Assembly (NCBI GenBank): GCA_964468645.1 | Contig: CAYXUU010000032.1 | Span: forward strand, 8,548 to 72,547 | Source: JAIOZK01 sp964468645 | Lineage (GTDB): Bacteria > Bacteroidota > Bacteroidia > Bacteroidales > JAIOZK01 | Direction of reading: 5' to 3' | Length of the DNA: 64,000 nt | Shown here: piece after piece, positions 16,656 to 25,842 of the stretch | How positions within the stretch are numbered: the first letter of the stretch is position 1 | Layout: every line of letters begins with the position of its first letter | Notes under the pieces: generated by a model | Told to the model about the DNA's origin: nothing | What the model saw: the letters and a program-made list of their open reading frames with translations, nothing else | The model's database searches: none | Made by a program: the position numbers and the translations under genes

Positions 16656-18620
16656 TTATTGGATGATCATCTTTCTGGTAACTTCACTTTCGCCTGCTTT
16701 TACAGTAAAGAAGTATAAACCCTGATCGATATTTCCGGCATTGAGTTCCAGGTCATGTATGCCTCTGGTTAATTGACCGTAATCAACATGATTTACCAGT
16801 TGTCCGGTTAAAGAATACACACTGATTTCAACCGGTGATTCAGAAAGTAAATTGATTCTGATATTGGTGGTGCCACTGAATGGGTTAGGATAATTCTGTG
16901 CAACAGATGCCATCGGATCACTTTCAATTCCGTGAACACCGGTAACAGCATATGTTCTGACAAAATCAGGGATATACCAGAATTGAACGGGTAGTCCGGG
17001 ATCTTCATCGGTCATCACCTGATAAACCCATGGAATGGTACAAGTATAATTTACGCCATCTGTTTCAGTAAAGACATAACGCGACATTGCACCCCATCTG
17101 GCATTCCACATGGCACTTGAAAAAGCAGTGACATTAATTGCTTCATCAAGATGGGTTCCTAAAGCAGGCTGGAAATCGGAGAAGTAAATATCAGGCTGGC
17201 TGTTATCTTCCACTTCTTCAATATCTGTATCAAGAAATGAGAAGAACACAATAGCACCGTCTGCACTTGTTCCAACCTGTGGCCTGTTATACATGTTTGT
17301 TGTATTGCCACCTACACTAAATTCAACATCAAATCTTTTTTGATTATAAAGATTATGTCCCTGCCATGTGTCGCCTTCATCTTCTGACCAGATATGAAAC
17401 TCGGCCATAACCCCCTCTGCATGCCACCAGGTATTAGTTTCAGCATCAGCAATGGCAACCAACCCACAAAGATGAGGGTTGCCCCATGCATCAACTGCAA
17501 TGTCAACATGGAATCCCATAAAATAATCGATCTCATCTCTGGGAGGGACCGGTTCCGGGTCGTAAAACCATACAAGTGTTTCATCTGATATAAAGTTAAC
17601 GATCTCCTGGATACCATCTTCACCACCCAGTTGAACCTCTATCGGGTCATCTTCCCAGGTTTCACCGCCATCTTCAGTGCGGAATAATACCGGGTGCATG
17701 GTCGTTTGTGGTAATTCTTCGGGGAGTTGTGTCATGGCAACCATCCAGCCTGTCATGCCATCAGGTGAAAAAGCGATCTTGGCATCATTAACATACTTAT
17801 CATCATATACTTCCAATGGAAAATGTTCGAACTCAAAATCAAATTCTGAATTTACATCATTCCAGACACCGTGTCCAAGAATCAGGTTATCCGTGTAAAC
17901 ATATGCACCACCAACATCAGTGTTTTCTTCATCAAGCGTCCAGATTTCACCCTGTCCGGTTAATTCCATTCCGGGGGGCAGAAATTGATGCATGTTACCA
18001 GATGAGGGTTGATTATGCTGTGTGGGTTGTGAACCCACAGCGAGTTGTGCTGTACCCCAGCAATATCCACCCCAGTTTGTTCCACCAGCAGCATTTGATC
18101 CGTCAAGGGTTGGAGCAAAATAGGTGAAGTAAGCATTGTCAGGATCTGTGTTTCCCGGAGGGTTGTAAAGAACACCCTGGGGATAACGTGCGTTATAACC
18201 TTCGGGCAGGGTGGGATCATATACCTGGTTATTCACCGACCAGTTTTGTCCACCATCCGTTGATAAATCATAAGCCAGGAATCCTGTGCCCGGATCAGCA
18301 AGCATACGATGCATAAATGAAATGGAATTGATCTCATTGGCAACCCATAAATAAGTTGTTCTCATGTAAGAAAATCCCCAGGTATTTCCTGCCTGCCCGA
18401 TCTCTATCGGATTAACTGTAGCAACATCCTTATTGATCACCTCCGGAGGTGTGTAGGCCGGACTTTGTGATTTAATATCCTGACTACTATTTGAGTATTC
18501 AGGTGCCGAATAGGTTGTTTTAGGGGCTTTGTCACTTTTCTGATACTTTGCCTTGTCAATCTGCTGTGCGTAAGCTCCTCCAACGCAGCAAATTAGGGCC
18601 ATTAGTAATAACTTTTTCAT
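16656..18620 (-). CDS. T9SS-sorted secreted protein with Asp-box (BNR) repeats
   Basis: 654 residues. Signal peptide MKKLLLMALICCVGGAYAQ. Three Asp-box motifs (S/T-x-D-x-G-x-x-W) are visible: STDGGQNWS near residue 140, TEDGGETWE and SEDEGDTWQ. These motifs typify sialidase or other BNR-type beta-propellers, but I see no convincing sialidase active-site arginine triad, so enzymatic activity is not assigned. The C-terminal ~80 residues are a type A T9SS sorting domain (YPNPFSGTTNIRI ... DQGLYFFTVKAGE ... RKMIIQ). Likely surface or extracellular; divergent from the DUF554 gene. Confidence 0.78.
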   Translation of the reverse strand: MKKLLLMALICCVGGAYAQQIDKAKYQKSDKAPKTTYSAPEYSNSSQDIKSQSPAYTPPEVINKDVATVNPIEIGQAGNTWGFSYMRTTYLWVANEINSISFMHRMLADPGTGFLAYDLSTDGGQNWSVNNQVYDPTLPEGYNARYPQGVLYNPPGNTDPDNAYFTYFAPTLDGSNAAGGTNWGGYCWGTAQLAVGSQPTQHNQPSSGNMHQFLPPGMELTGQGEIWTLDEENTDVGGAYVYTDNLILGHGVWNDVNSEFDFEFEHFPLEVYDDKYVNDAKIAFSPDGMTGWMVAMTQLPEELPQTTMHPVLFRTEDGGETWEDDPIEVQLGGEDGIQEIVNFISDETLVWFYDPEPVPPRDEIDYFMGFHVDIAVDAWGNPHLCGLVAIADAETNTWWHAEGVMAEFHIWSEDEGDTWQGHNLYNQKRFDVEFSVGGNTTNMYNRPQVGTSADGAIVFFSFLDTDIEEVEDNSQPDIYFSDFQPALGTHLDEAINVTAFSSAMWNARWGAMSRYVFTETDGVNYTCTIPWVYQVMTDEDPGLPVQFWYIPDFVRTYAVTGVHGIESDPMASVAQNYPNPFSGTTNIRINLLSESPVEISVYSLTGQLVNHVDYGQLTRGIHDLELNAGNIDQGLYFFTVKAGESEVTRKMIIQ

Positions 18621-18814
18621 AGTAATAATTTTTTTAATTATTTAATGAGGATAAATTTATAAAAAATATCATCAAATATTTATGTAAACTGTAAATTGTA
18701 ACAGGATATCTGTAAAGTGAAAACCAATAATTGTAACCTGATTGAAACCTGTTAATTATCAGTAATATAATAATTGATTGCTTTTGTTAAATTCAGGATA
18801 AGCGGCATTATTTA

Positions 18815-18822
18815 TATATTTG
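18815..18822 (+). promoter_or_regulatory. Candidate -7 box of the DUF554 gene
   Basis: TATATTTG matches the Bacteroidota -7 consensus TAnnTTTG and lies 18 bp upstream of the ATG at 18840, which would give a very short leader. A TTG further upstream is too far away to be a good -33 element, so the call rests on the -7 box alone. Confidence 0.3.
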
Positions 18823-18839
18823 ATAGAAATTATTGATCA

Positions 18840-19517
18840 ATGATTGGGACAATCGTTAATGTGCTTGCAGTACTTGCAGGGAGTATCATCGGTATTCTGA
18901 TACAGGGGAAACTACCTAAAAGGATTGTTGTTATACTTTTTCAGGCAATCGGACTGTTTACATTATTCCTTGGGGTGTCGATGGCCCTGGAAACAACCCA
19001 TATCTTTCTGATCATCATGAGCCTTATTCTCGGTGCGGTTACCGGGGAACTGATTAATATCGATAAGGGTATCAATCGTTTCGCAGAGTTTCTAAAACGA
19101 AAAACGAAGATCTCGGGCGGCAGGTTCTCAGAAGGATTGATTACCGCATTCCTGCTTTATTGTATGGGCTCTGTGACCATTATAGGTGCTATAGATGAAG
19201 GCTTACGCAATGACCCCAATTTACTGTATGTTAAATCAGTAATGGATGGGATCTCATCCATTGCCCTTGCTTCAACGATGGGTATTGGTGTTGCATTTTC
19301 TGCTGTTCCTTTGTTCATTTACCAGGGAGGTATCACTTTATTTGCAGCTTCAATAGGAGATTATTTCTCAAAAACAGTGGTTTCAGAGTTAACAGCAGTT
19401 GGGGGAATATTACTGATCGGATTGGGTATCAATATCCTTGAAATAAAAAAATTAAGGGTGTTGAATATGTTACCTGCTTTGTTGTTTATTATACTGCTAA
19501 TATACCTGTTTGGTTAA
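18840..19517 (+). CDS. DUF554 family membrane protein
   Basis: 225 residues with about seven transmembrane helices and the DUF554 hallmarks MIGTIVNVLAVLAGSIIGIL at the start, the loop FLLYCMGSVTIIGAIDEGL, and DGISSIALASTMGIGVAFSA. Members (YdfK/YqgA-type) are inner-membrane proteins proposed to be transporters, with no established substrate. A stand-alone gene 122 bp before ilvE on the same strand. Confidence 0.88.
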   Translation: MIGTIVNVLAVLAGSIIGILIQGKLPKRIVVILFQAIGLFTLFLGVSMALETTHIFLIIMSLILGAVTGELINIDKGINRFAEFLKRKTKISGGRFSEGLITAFLLYCMGSVTIIGAIDEGLRNDPNLLYVKSVMDGISSIALASTMGIGVAFSAVPLFIYQGGITLFAASIGDYFSKTVVSELTAVGGILLIGLGINILEIKKLRVLNMLPALLFIILLIYLFG

Positions 19518-19638
19518 CAATAAGTTATCCTGTAATCCCCTCTGTCAGGCAGGTTTATCCTTCATCGGGTTATAGGGATTCAAAAATTATTTCTACCTTA
19601 GCAGCCGACCATATTTGGAAAAATTAAATATTATAGTT

Positions 19639-20661
19639 ATGGAAAATATTGATTGGGGAAGTCTGCCGTTTGGTTATTTCAAGACAGACTATAATGTAAG
19701 ATGTTACTACAGGGATGGTAAATGGGGTGAAATTGAAGTATCTTCATCAGAATATATAAACATGCACATGGCCGCTACCTGTTTACACTATGGACAGGAG
19801 GCTTTTGAGGGGATGAAAGCCTTCAGGGGTAAGGATGGAAAACTGAGGATGTTCCGCTGGGAAGAAAATTGTAAACGAATGCAACGTTCTGCCTATGGGG
19901 TGGTAATGGCTGAAGTTCCGGATGAAATATTCTTTAAAGCTGTGACAACGGCAGTAAAACTCAACAAAAAATATGTACCCCCCTATGGTACCGGCGCTTC
20001 ACTATATATCAGGCCATTACTTATTGGTTCGGGGCCTGAGGTTGGCGTAAAACCAGCCAATGAGTATATGTTCGTTGTTTTTGTAGGACCTGTAGGGCCT
20101 TATTTTAAGGAAGGATTTAATCCGGTGAAACTGCAACTGGTACGCGATTATGACAGGGCAGCACCTCAGGGTACAGGACATATTAAGGTTGGCGGTAATT
20201 ATGCTGCAAGCCTGCGGGCAGGATTAAGGGCAAAGCATAGTGGATTTGCTTCGGTATTATTCCTTGAAGCAAAAGATAAAAAATATATTGATGAAGCAGG
20301 GCCTGCCAACTTTTTTGGGATTAAAAACAATACCTATATCACACCTGATTCAAGTTCTATCCTGCCATCCATTACCAATATGAGTTTACAGCAGATCGTA
20401 AAGGATATTGGAATGACCGTGGAAAAAAGAAATATCCCGATAGAAGAATTGGAAACCTTTGATGAAGTTGGTGCCTGTGGTACAGCAGCGATCATTTCAC
20501 CGGTAGGGCAAATCGTTGACCATGAGAACGGAAAGACCTACGATTATTGTAAAGATGGCGTTGCCGGACCAATATCAACAAAACTTTATATTACACTGCG
20601 GGGAATCCAGGAAGGGGAATTTGAAGATAAACACGGTTGGAACTATACTTTCGAGGATTAA
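19639..20661 (+). CDS. ilvE: Branched-chain amino-acid aminotransferase
   Basis: A fold-type IV PLP aminotransferase interconverting Leu/Ile/Val and their 2-oxo acids with glutamate/2-oxoglutarate. The ATG at 19639 gives a 340-residue protein of normal length; an upstream TTG at 19615 would add eight atypical residues. The Schiff-base lysine is K183 in GHIKVGGNYAAS, and LHYGQEAFEGMKAFRG and GACGTAAIISPVG are conserved substrate and PLP-binding segments. A TACCTTAG sequence at 19594-19601 is a near match to the -7 promoter box. Confidence 0.94.
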   Translation: MENIDWGSLPFGYFKTDYNVRCYYRDGKWGEIEVSSSEYINMHMAATCLHYGQEAFEGMKAFRGKDGKLRMFRWEENCKRMQRSAYGVVMAEVPDEIFFKAVTTAVKLNKKYVPPYGTGASLYIRPLLIGSGPEVGVKPANEYMFVVFVGPVGPYFKEGFNPVKLQLVRDYDRAAPQGTGHIKVGGNYAASLRAGLRAKHSGFASVLFLEAKDKKYIDEAGPANFFGIKNNTYITPDSSSILPSITNMSLQQIVKDIGMTVEKRNIPIEELETFDEVGACGTAAIISPVGQIVDHENGKTYDYCKDGVAGPISTKLYITLRGIQEGEFEDKHGWNYTFED

Positions 20662-20674
20662 AGATATAGTTCGA

Positions 20675-20755
20675 AGTTTCCAGTTTGAAGTCCGAAGTTC
20701 AGCAAAACGTTAGCGTAAAAAACAACTTCAAACTTCAAACTTCAAACTGGTAACT
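20675..20755. terminator. Heptad-repeat hairpin between convergent ilvE and pyrF
   Basis: Two 25-nt arms, 20675-20699 and 20731-20755, are about 22/25 complementary. Both are built from 7-nt units (GTTTGAA/ACTTCAA, ending in ACTGGTA). The arms begin 13 bp after the ilvE stop and end 2 bp before the pyrF stop, so a single structure could terminate both convergent transcripts. There is no U-tract. It is related in sequence to the hairpin at 28792-28889. Confidence 0.55.
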
Positions 20756-20757
20756 AT

Positions 20758-21573
20758 TTATAGATATCCAGACATCTCCTGTTGTAGTTCCTTGGCCTTA
20801 TTTCTGGCAACTTTAGCAAAATCCTTCCCATCAGAAGCATAAATTATTCCCCGTGAAGAATTTACGATCAGGCCGCAATCTTCATTCATGCCATATTTAA
20901 CGACCTCCTCAAGACTACCACCCTGGGCTCCTATACCGGGTACAAGAAGAAAATGGTCTGGTATGATCTTTCTGATATCCTGCAGCATCTCAGCTTTGGT
21001 AGCCCCAACCACATACATCATATTTTTTGCATTACCCCAGTTTTTTGATTTTATCAGGACTTCTTCGAAGAGTTTTCTGTTTGAACCCTGGTCATGGAGG
21101 AACTGAAAATCAAATGCCCCTTTATTACTTGTCAGTGCCAGAAGGATCACCCATTTGTTTTCGAATTCCAGGAAGGGGGAAACAGAATCTTCTCCCATAT
21201 AAGGAGCTACGGTAATTGCATCCACATTTATCGTTTCAAAAAATGCCCTGGCATATTGTTTTGATGTGTTTCCAATGTCTCCCCGTTTTGCATCTGCAAT
21301 GGTTAAGATATCCGGATACATTGAATTAATGTATTGTATCGTTTTCTCAAAGCTTTCCCATCCCGAAGCACCATTACTTTCATAAAAAGCAAGGTTGGGC
21401 TTATAGGCAATAGCCAGATTGTGGGTATGATCAATTATTTGTTTGTTGAATTCAAATACCGGGTCATTTTCATTAAGAAGATGTTTGGGTATCTTATTCA
21501 GATCGGTGTCGAGGCCAATACATAGAAATGATTTTTTTTTCTGAATATTTTCGATTAGTTGGGTTCTGGTCAT
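20758..21573 (-). CDS. pyrF: Orotidine 5'-phosphate decarboxylase
   Basis: Catalyses OMP to UMP, the last step of de novo pyrimidine synthesis. From the ATG at 21573 the protein is 271 residues, the size of the longer type 2 PyrF subfamily. The catalytic motif ADAKRGDIGNT (D94, K96, D99) and the phosphate-binding segment VPGIGAQGGSLEEV are present. A longer in-frame start at 21621 would run through the predicted promoter and adds unrelated residues. Confidence 0.94.
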   Translation of the reverse strand: MTRTQLIENIQKKKSFLCIGLDTDLNKIPKHLLNENDPVFEFNKQIIDHTHNLAIAYKPNLAFYESNGASGWESFEKTIQYINSMYPDILTIADAKRGDIGNTSKQYARAFFETINVDAITVAPYMGEDSVSPFLEFENKWVILLALTSNKGAFDFQFLHDQGSNRKLFEEVLIKSKNWGNAKNMMYVVGATKAEMLQDIRKIIPDHFLLVPGIGAQGGSLEEVVKYGMNEDCGLIVNSSRGIIYASDGKDFAKVARNKAKELQQEMSGYL

Positions 21574-21596
21574 GGTATGTGGTATTATTTGTACCA

Positions 21597-21604
21597 CAAA
21601 GTTA
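21597..21604 (-). promoter_or_regulatory. Candidate -7 box of pyrF
   Basis: On the minus strand this reads TAACTTTG, an exact TAnnTTTG match, 24 bp upstream of the pyrF ATG at 21573. No convincing -33 element at the ideal distance. It also argues against the longer pyrF start at 21621. Confidence 0.45.
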
Positions 21605-21640
21605 CACAAAGGAATGCACAAAGTTTCACGAAGGGTACTA

Positions 21641-21780
21641 TGGTTTCTTCACCGGGTGACTCGCAGTCACCCGGTGAAGAAACCACTACTGCAACTGATC
21701 CGATGACTTGAGTTCATCGGATCAATACGTTAAGGTTTCAGCTCTTTGCTATTGATCGGATGACTGGGAGTCATCCGATC
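21641..21780. repeat. Palindrome cluster: one 45-bp palindrome plus one P2-P1 pair
   Basis: Three palindromes lie between pyrF and abiEii. 21641-21685 has perfect 21-bp arms around CGC; its core CGGGTGACT-CGC-AGTCACCCG is a compensated variant of the P1 stem. 21697-21723 is P2 (GATCCGATGA...TCATCGGATC). 21754-21780 is P1 (GATCGGATGACT-GGG-AGTCATCCGATC). The P2-to-P1 distance (57 bp) and the linker, including ACGTTAAGGTTTCAGCT, match the arrays around the RAYT gene at 26533, so this is a dispersed copy of the same element. Confidence 0.85.
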
Positions 21781-21809
21781 AGTACTGTTTATTAAGTTCA
21801 GGGAAACCT

Positions 21810-22541
21810 TTATTGGCCAAGCTTCTCCAAGATCCAATTCCTGCAAGTATCGAAATCATCATAAATTGCAGTCAATCTTTTTATTTCTTCGTCATAAATG
21901 CTTCTTTTCTCTTCAAGTTTCTCTTTGAATTCTTTAATGTCAAAAGCTTTATCATATGTTGACAGTTTTTTGTTTACAAGCTCAAAATCAACCTTGATAC
22001 CATTATGCAACAACTCATTCATATCATAAACATCCCTGGCTTTGTATCTCGTTATTATTTCCCTGATCTTTTCTGCAAGTATCTCTTCTTCATCCAGGGC
22101 CAAAAGAAAATAATTTGGTAAATCCTTAAATACCGGGCGTATTATTTTCCTGAGTGGTTCATTATACACATCATTGATTCTGAAATCGAATGATACCTTA
22201 CACATTGAACTTATACTTCCGTTATATAGCGCTCCGCTCACCCTGATGCTAAATGTGCTTCCGAACCTGGTTTCATAAAAATCAATGATCCCGGCCTCGA
22301 AAACATCCTCTATAAAACTTCTTATTTTTTTAATGTCGATGTCTGTGTAATTAAAATCAAGATCTTCAGAGAACCTTTTTATTCCGTAACATTTTTGTAA
22401 ACAGGTACCACCTTTAAAGTAAATAGTGTTAAACTTTTCAAATAACTTTCCCAATACCAAATGTTGATAATAATCAAGTTCTGCTTGGCCCAGGTTATAA
22501 CCCAGTTTTGATGAGTAAGACTGTAATTCTCTTTTTTCCAT
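21810..22541 (-). CDS. AbiEii-type nucleotidyltransferase toxin
   Basis: 243 residues from the ATG at 22541, which directly follows the antitoxin remnant stop. The nucleotidyltransferase signature is clear: YFKGGTCLQKCYGIKRFSED followed by LDFNY (GG...DxD), with a third acidic site near KVSFDFRIN and the helical region EEEILAEKIREIITRYKARD typical of AbiEii. In type IV toxin-antitoxin systems such as AbiE, this enzyme acts on tRNA or other targets and is held in check by AbiEi, often in phage defence. Here the cognate antitoxin gene upstream is broken. Confidence 0.8.
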   Translation of the reverse strand: MEKRELQSYSSKLGYNLGQAELDYYQHLVLGKLFEKFNTIYFKGGTCLQKCYGIKRFSEDLDFNYTDIDIKKIRSFIEDVFEAGIIDFYETRFGSTFSIRVSGALYNGSISSMCKVSFDFRINDVYNEPLRKIIRPVFKDLPNYFLLALDEEEILAEKIREIITRYKARDVYDMNELLHNGIKVDFELVNKKLSTYDKAFDIKEFKEKLEEKRSIYDEEIKRLTAIYDDFDTCRNWILEKLGQ

Positions 22542-22542
22542 A

Positions 22543-22967
22543 TTATATGTCCTCATTGATTATTAACTTCCATTTCCTGTCTTGTGTTCCTTCAGCGCTT
22601 AGGTTCTTATTCAATTTTTCATATTTATTATTTATACTGAGTCCATTTATTGAAATATTATTTATTTCCAAAAGATATCCGACTCTTTTATTGAGCACAA
22701 AAGAATTTACCTTGTTTAAGTATGTTAACAATAAGTCTTTATCAAATTCATTTCTGAATTTCCTGATAAACTCATTAATTTCGGTCAAATAAACCTTTGA
22801 GGAAAAATAAACACAATCAATCAATGTTTTCTCAATAGAAGAAATAAAAATCTGTGAGTTATTGACAATCACACTTTCGAATCCAAAAAATAACTATTAT
22901 TGTTTATTCTGGTTTATCGGAATGCTAATACACTTTGCTATTGATAAGTATGAGGCTTTAGTTCTTT
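22543..22967 (-). pseudogene. Decayed AbiEi-type antitoxin
   Basis: The 3' part (22543-22893) encodes an AbiEi C-terminal-like segment (LFFGFESV, then ISSIEKTLIDCVYFSSKVYL). In the same frame it is preceded by two consecutive stop codons (TAA TAG at 22894-22899), and before those by an antitoxin-like fragment (KASYLSIAKCISIPINQ). The SYLS and FFGFE motifs are normally separated by several dozen residues, so an internal deletion is likely too. A GTG at 22872 could start a 109-residue product lacking the N-terminal winged-helix DNA-binding domain. The link of the upstream fragment to AbiEi is inference. Confidence 0.6.
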
Positions 22968-23080
22968 TCGTCCCTGTTAACTTTTTTTGATAAATTTTAA
23001 ATCTTATTTCTGCCTGAAAAATTTAATTTCGCACCTAAGGTATAAATACTGATAATATTTATTAATTAAATCCCTGTCCA

Positions 23081-25744
23081 ATGGAATTAAGGCAAGTCAT
23101 TGAAAAACAAATCCATCAATTAAGATCGGACGAAAACAACAGCTTTGTCGTAGGTGGTGAAATTATATATAACAATGGTGAGTGCCAGGTGCTTTCACAA
23201 TCGGCCAGGGCTTTTGAATTTTTTATATCTACGGAATACGAAAATTCAGAAGTTAACCTGCATGTAGATTCCGGTAAAATATATCCGGTTAATAACGGAG
23301 ACGTGTCAGCATGGGATAAAAACACTTTTTCAGCTTTGCTCCAACTTGATGATGAATTGAAAAAATTAGACCCCCAAAAGGAGATCCCCCACAAAAAATA
23401 CTCCCGCAAAGGAATGATAAAAAGGGTTCTGAACGAAAGAAGGCAAAAAGCAGATAAAGCCGAATACCGTATTAAATGGGCCGATAATATTTATGGGGAT
23501 CATATACTGACAAACGAAAACGGGGTCAAATACAAAATATTCCTCCGCGATTTTGAAAACGAAACCGGTTATTCTGACAGTATGGATTCGAAAATTAACA
23601 AACTTGGCACCACCAAGCATATTATGTTTGCTTTTAACAAATTAAAAACCGAACCTGACAGATATAAAAGGCTTTCAAAAAAATTTCCATTTATTGAGAT
23701 TTATGCTGATCCGCTGAATGATTATAAAATATCATACTTTTATCCGTACCCACTTCCGGATGAAATACGACTCCTCATTTCAAAATACTTTGGTAAAAAT
23801 TTGTCAATACCCGATAACCAGGCTCTTGATTTCATCAATTTTATTGAAGAAAGTAAAAATTTCAAAGAGATTGTTATCAGGCCTGAAGTTCAGGAAAAGA
23901 TCGACAGATTATACGAGATCCGGATGCTTGAAAAAATCAGCAGCGACACGCAACCCGATTATAGCCGCATTAACATGGAATTGTTCGATTACCAGAAAGC
24001 GGGTATTGAATTTGCCATATCACGGAAAGCCTCTGTCATTGCCGATGAAATGGGCCTGGGTAAAACCATACAGGCCATTGCAACAGCAATATTTAAAAAG
24101 GAGGTGTTCGGATTTAAACGTACCTTGATTGTTTGCCCGGCATCCATTAAGGAGCAGTGGAAAACTGAAATTGAGAAATACACATCGGAAAAAGGGCTTG
24201 TTGTGCAGGGATTCCCACACGAACGGGCGGATCAGTATAAATCTGATGATTTTTACTTTTTTATAGTTAACTATGAGACTGTGCTTCGCGACCATCTTGC
24301 TATTAATGAAGCCGGCATTGATTTCCTGATTCTGGATGAAGCCCAGCGGGTTAAAAATTACGCTACCAAAACTGCACAGTCAATTAAGAATATTGATAAA
24401 AAACAAGTGATGGTAATAACCGGAACACCTATCGAGAACAGGCTTATAGACCTGTTCTCTGTTATGGGTGTGCTTGACCCATGGTACCTTGGGCCCTTAT
24501 GGGAATTTTCATATCAATATTGCTTGTTTGATCCTTACAAAACCAATAAAATTAATGGTTATTATAATCTTCAGCATTTAAAAGACAAATTAAAACCGAT
24601 TCTGCTAAGAAGGGAGAAACGGAAAGTCATAGAACAACTTCCGAACATTCAGCAACTTGATATACCGGTTGCCATTACCCCTGAGCAAGCAGATTACCAT
24701 AACTCATTTTCAAAGGGTATTGCTGCTATTTTAAGGAAAAAGTTCATAACTCCGTATGATATTCAACGAATCATGCTTTTACTTGCCAACATGCGTATGG
24801 TTTGCAATTCGACCTTTCTTATCGACGGTGAAACTAATTTTTCGCCCAAACTGGATGAACTGAAATTTATTTTACTGGAGAAACTCAATATCAAAAATAG
24901 CAATCGTAAAATCATTATTTTTTCGGAGTGGATAAAAATGCACAAACTTATCGCCCGGATGCTACGTGAGAATGACATTGGATTTGTAGAATTAAACGGG
25001 CAGGTGCCTGTAAAACTTAGAGGTGAACTGATACGAAAATTTGAAACCAATCAGGCAAGCAAAATCTTTTTATCGACGGAAGCAGGTGGATCAGGATTGA
25101 ACCTGCAGATAGCAGACACCGTAATAAATTTTGAACTACCCTGGAATCCTGCTAAGAAAAACCAACGTATTGGACGTATCGACAGGCTGGGACAAAAGAG
25201 TGATAAGTTAACAGTATTGAACCTTATTACCCGAAATTCCATAGAAGTAAAAATCGCTTCAGGGCTTGTGCTGAAGCAGAACCTTTTTGAAAGTGTGTTA
25301 AACCAGGGAAGTTCGACCGATATGGTAGATTTCAGTAAAAAAGGAAGATCGCAATTCCTTGATGACTTGAAAGAACTGACCGACGAATTTGAAAAGAATA
25401 TTTTTACCGAAGAGCGCAAAGAAGCCCTTGACAGTATCGAAGAAATAGTTGATAAAGAAACTGTCAAGCCGGAATCACAAGCTTCGGAAGACAGCATTGA
25501 AAAAGATGAAACCTCTGATAAAGAAACGCTAACAAAAGAGAAACAGGAAAAGACAGAACAAACTGATGTTAAAAAACGAATAGCCGCCGAAGAAATGGAA
25601 CAGGTAATGAACCAGGGTCTGGGTTTTATTACCGGAATATTTAAAATGGCAACTGGTAAAGACCTTGATGTTGAAAACCAGAAAATTGAAGTCAATAAAG
25701 AAACAGGCGAGGTGACACTGAAATTTAAAATGCCGGGATTTTAG
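23081..25744 (+). CDS. SNF2-family DEAD/DEAH-like helicase
   Basis: 887 residues. Residues ~1-300 are a variable N-terminal region. The SNF2 ATPase follows: Walker A DEMGLGKTIQ, Walker B LILDEAQRVKN, motif III ITGTPIENRL, and the C-terminal helicase lobe FLSTEAGGSGLNLQ ... NQRIGRIDRLGQ. An acidic, Lys/Glu-rich low-complexity stretch (~790-840) precedes a short conserved tail (MEQVMNQGLGFITGIFKMAT). It is predicted to translocate on DNA and remodel DNA-protein complexes. It is a lone gene beside an AbiE remnant and a RAYT, so it may be part of an accessory or defence stretch; no partner genes are recognisable. Confidence 0.88.
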   Translation: MELRQVIEKQIHQLRSDENNSFVVGGEIIYNNGECQVLSQSARAFEFFISTEYENSEVNLHVDSGKIYPVNNGDVSAWDKNTFSALLQLDDELKKLDPQKEIPHKKYSRKGMIKRVLNERRQKADKAEYRIKWADNIYGDHILTNENGVKYKIFLRDFENETGYSDSMDSKINKLGTTKHIMFAFNKLKTEPDRYKRLSKKFPFIEIYADPLNDYKISYFYPYPLPDEIRLLISKYFGKNLSIPDNQALDFINFIEESKNFKEIVIRPEVQEKIDRLYEIRMLEKISSDTQPDYSRINMELFDYQKAGIEFAISRKASVIADEMGLGKTIQAIATAIFKKEVFGFKRTLIVCPASIKEQWKTEIEKYTSEKGLVVQGFPHERADQYKSDDFYFFIVNYETVLRDHLAINEAGIDFLILDEAQRVKNYATKTAQSIKNIDKKQVMVITGTPIENRLIDLFSVMGVLDPWYLGPLWEFSYQYCLFDPYKTNKINGYYNLQHLKDKLKPILLRREKRKVIEQLPNIQQLDIPVAITPEQADYHNSFSKGIAAILRKKFITPYDIQRIMLLLANMRMVCNSTFLIDGETNFSPKLDELKFILLEKLNIKNSNRKIIIFSEWIKMHKLIARMLRENDIGFVELNGQVPVKLRGELIRKFETNQASKIFLSTEAGGSGLNLQIADTVINFELPWNPAKKNQRIGRIDRLGQKSDKLTVLNLITRNSIEVKIASGLVLKQNLFESVLNQGSSTDMVDFSKKGRSQFLDDLKELTDEFEKNIFTEERKEALDSIEEIVDKETVKPESQASEDSIEKDETSDKETLTKEKQEKTEQTDVKKRIAAEEMEQVMNQGLGFITGIFKMATGKDLDVENQKIEVNKETGEVTLKFKMPGF

Positions 25745-25773
25745 CAAAGACAATCAAACTCAAATTTATACAG

Positions 25774-25802
25774 GCGGTTTAATGCCATATTTCTTAAACC
25801 GC
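25774..25802 (+). terminator. Hairpin after the SNF2 gene
   Basis: Perfect 9-bp arms GCGGTTTAA / TTAAACCGC with an 11-nt loop, 29 bp after the helicase stop. There is no run of T directly after it, so it may act as a weak intrinsic or 3'-end stabilising hairpin. Confidence 0.45.
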
Positions 25803-25842
25803 TGTCATTAAAATAAGTTTAAGATTTCATCTGTTTGCTATT

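Noticed and set aside
25051..25695. 214-codon serine/phenylalanine-rich ORF opposite the SNF2 gene
   Set aside because: An antisense shadow of the Lys/Glu-rich helicase C-terminus, with no family resemblance or control signals.
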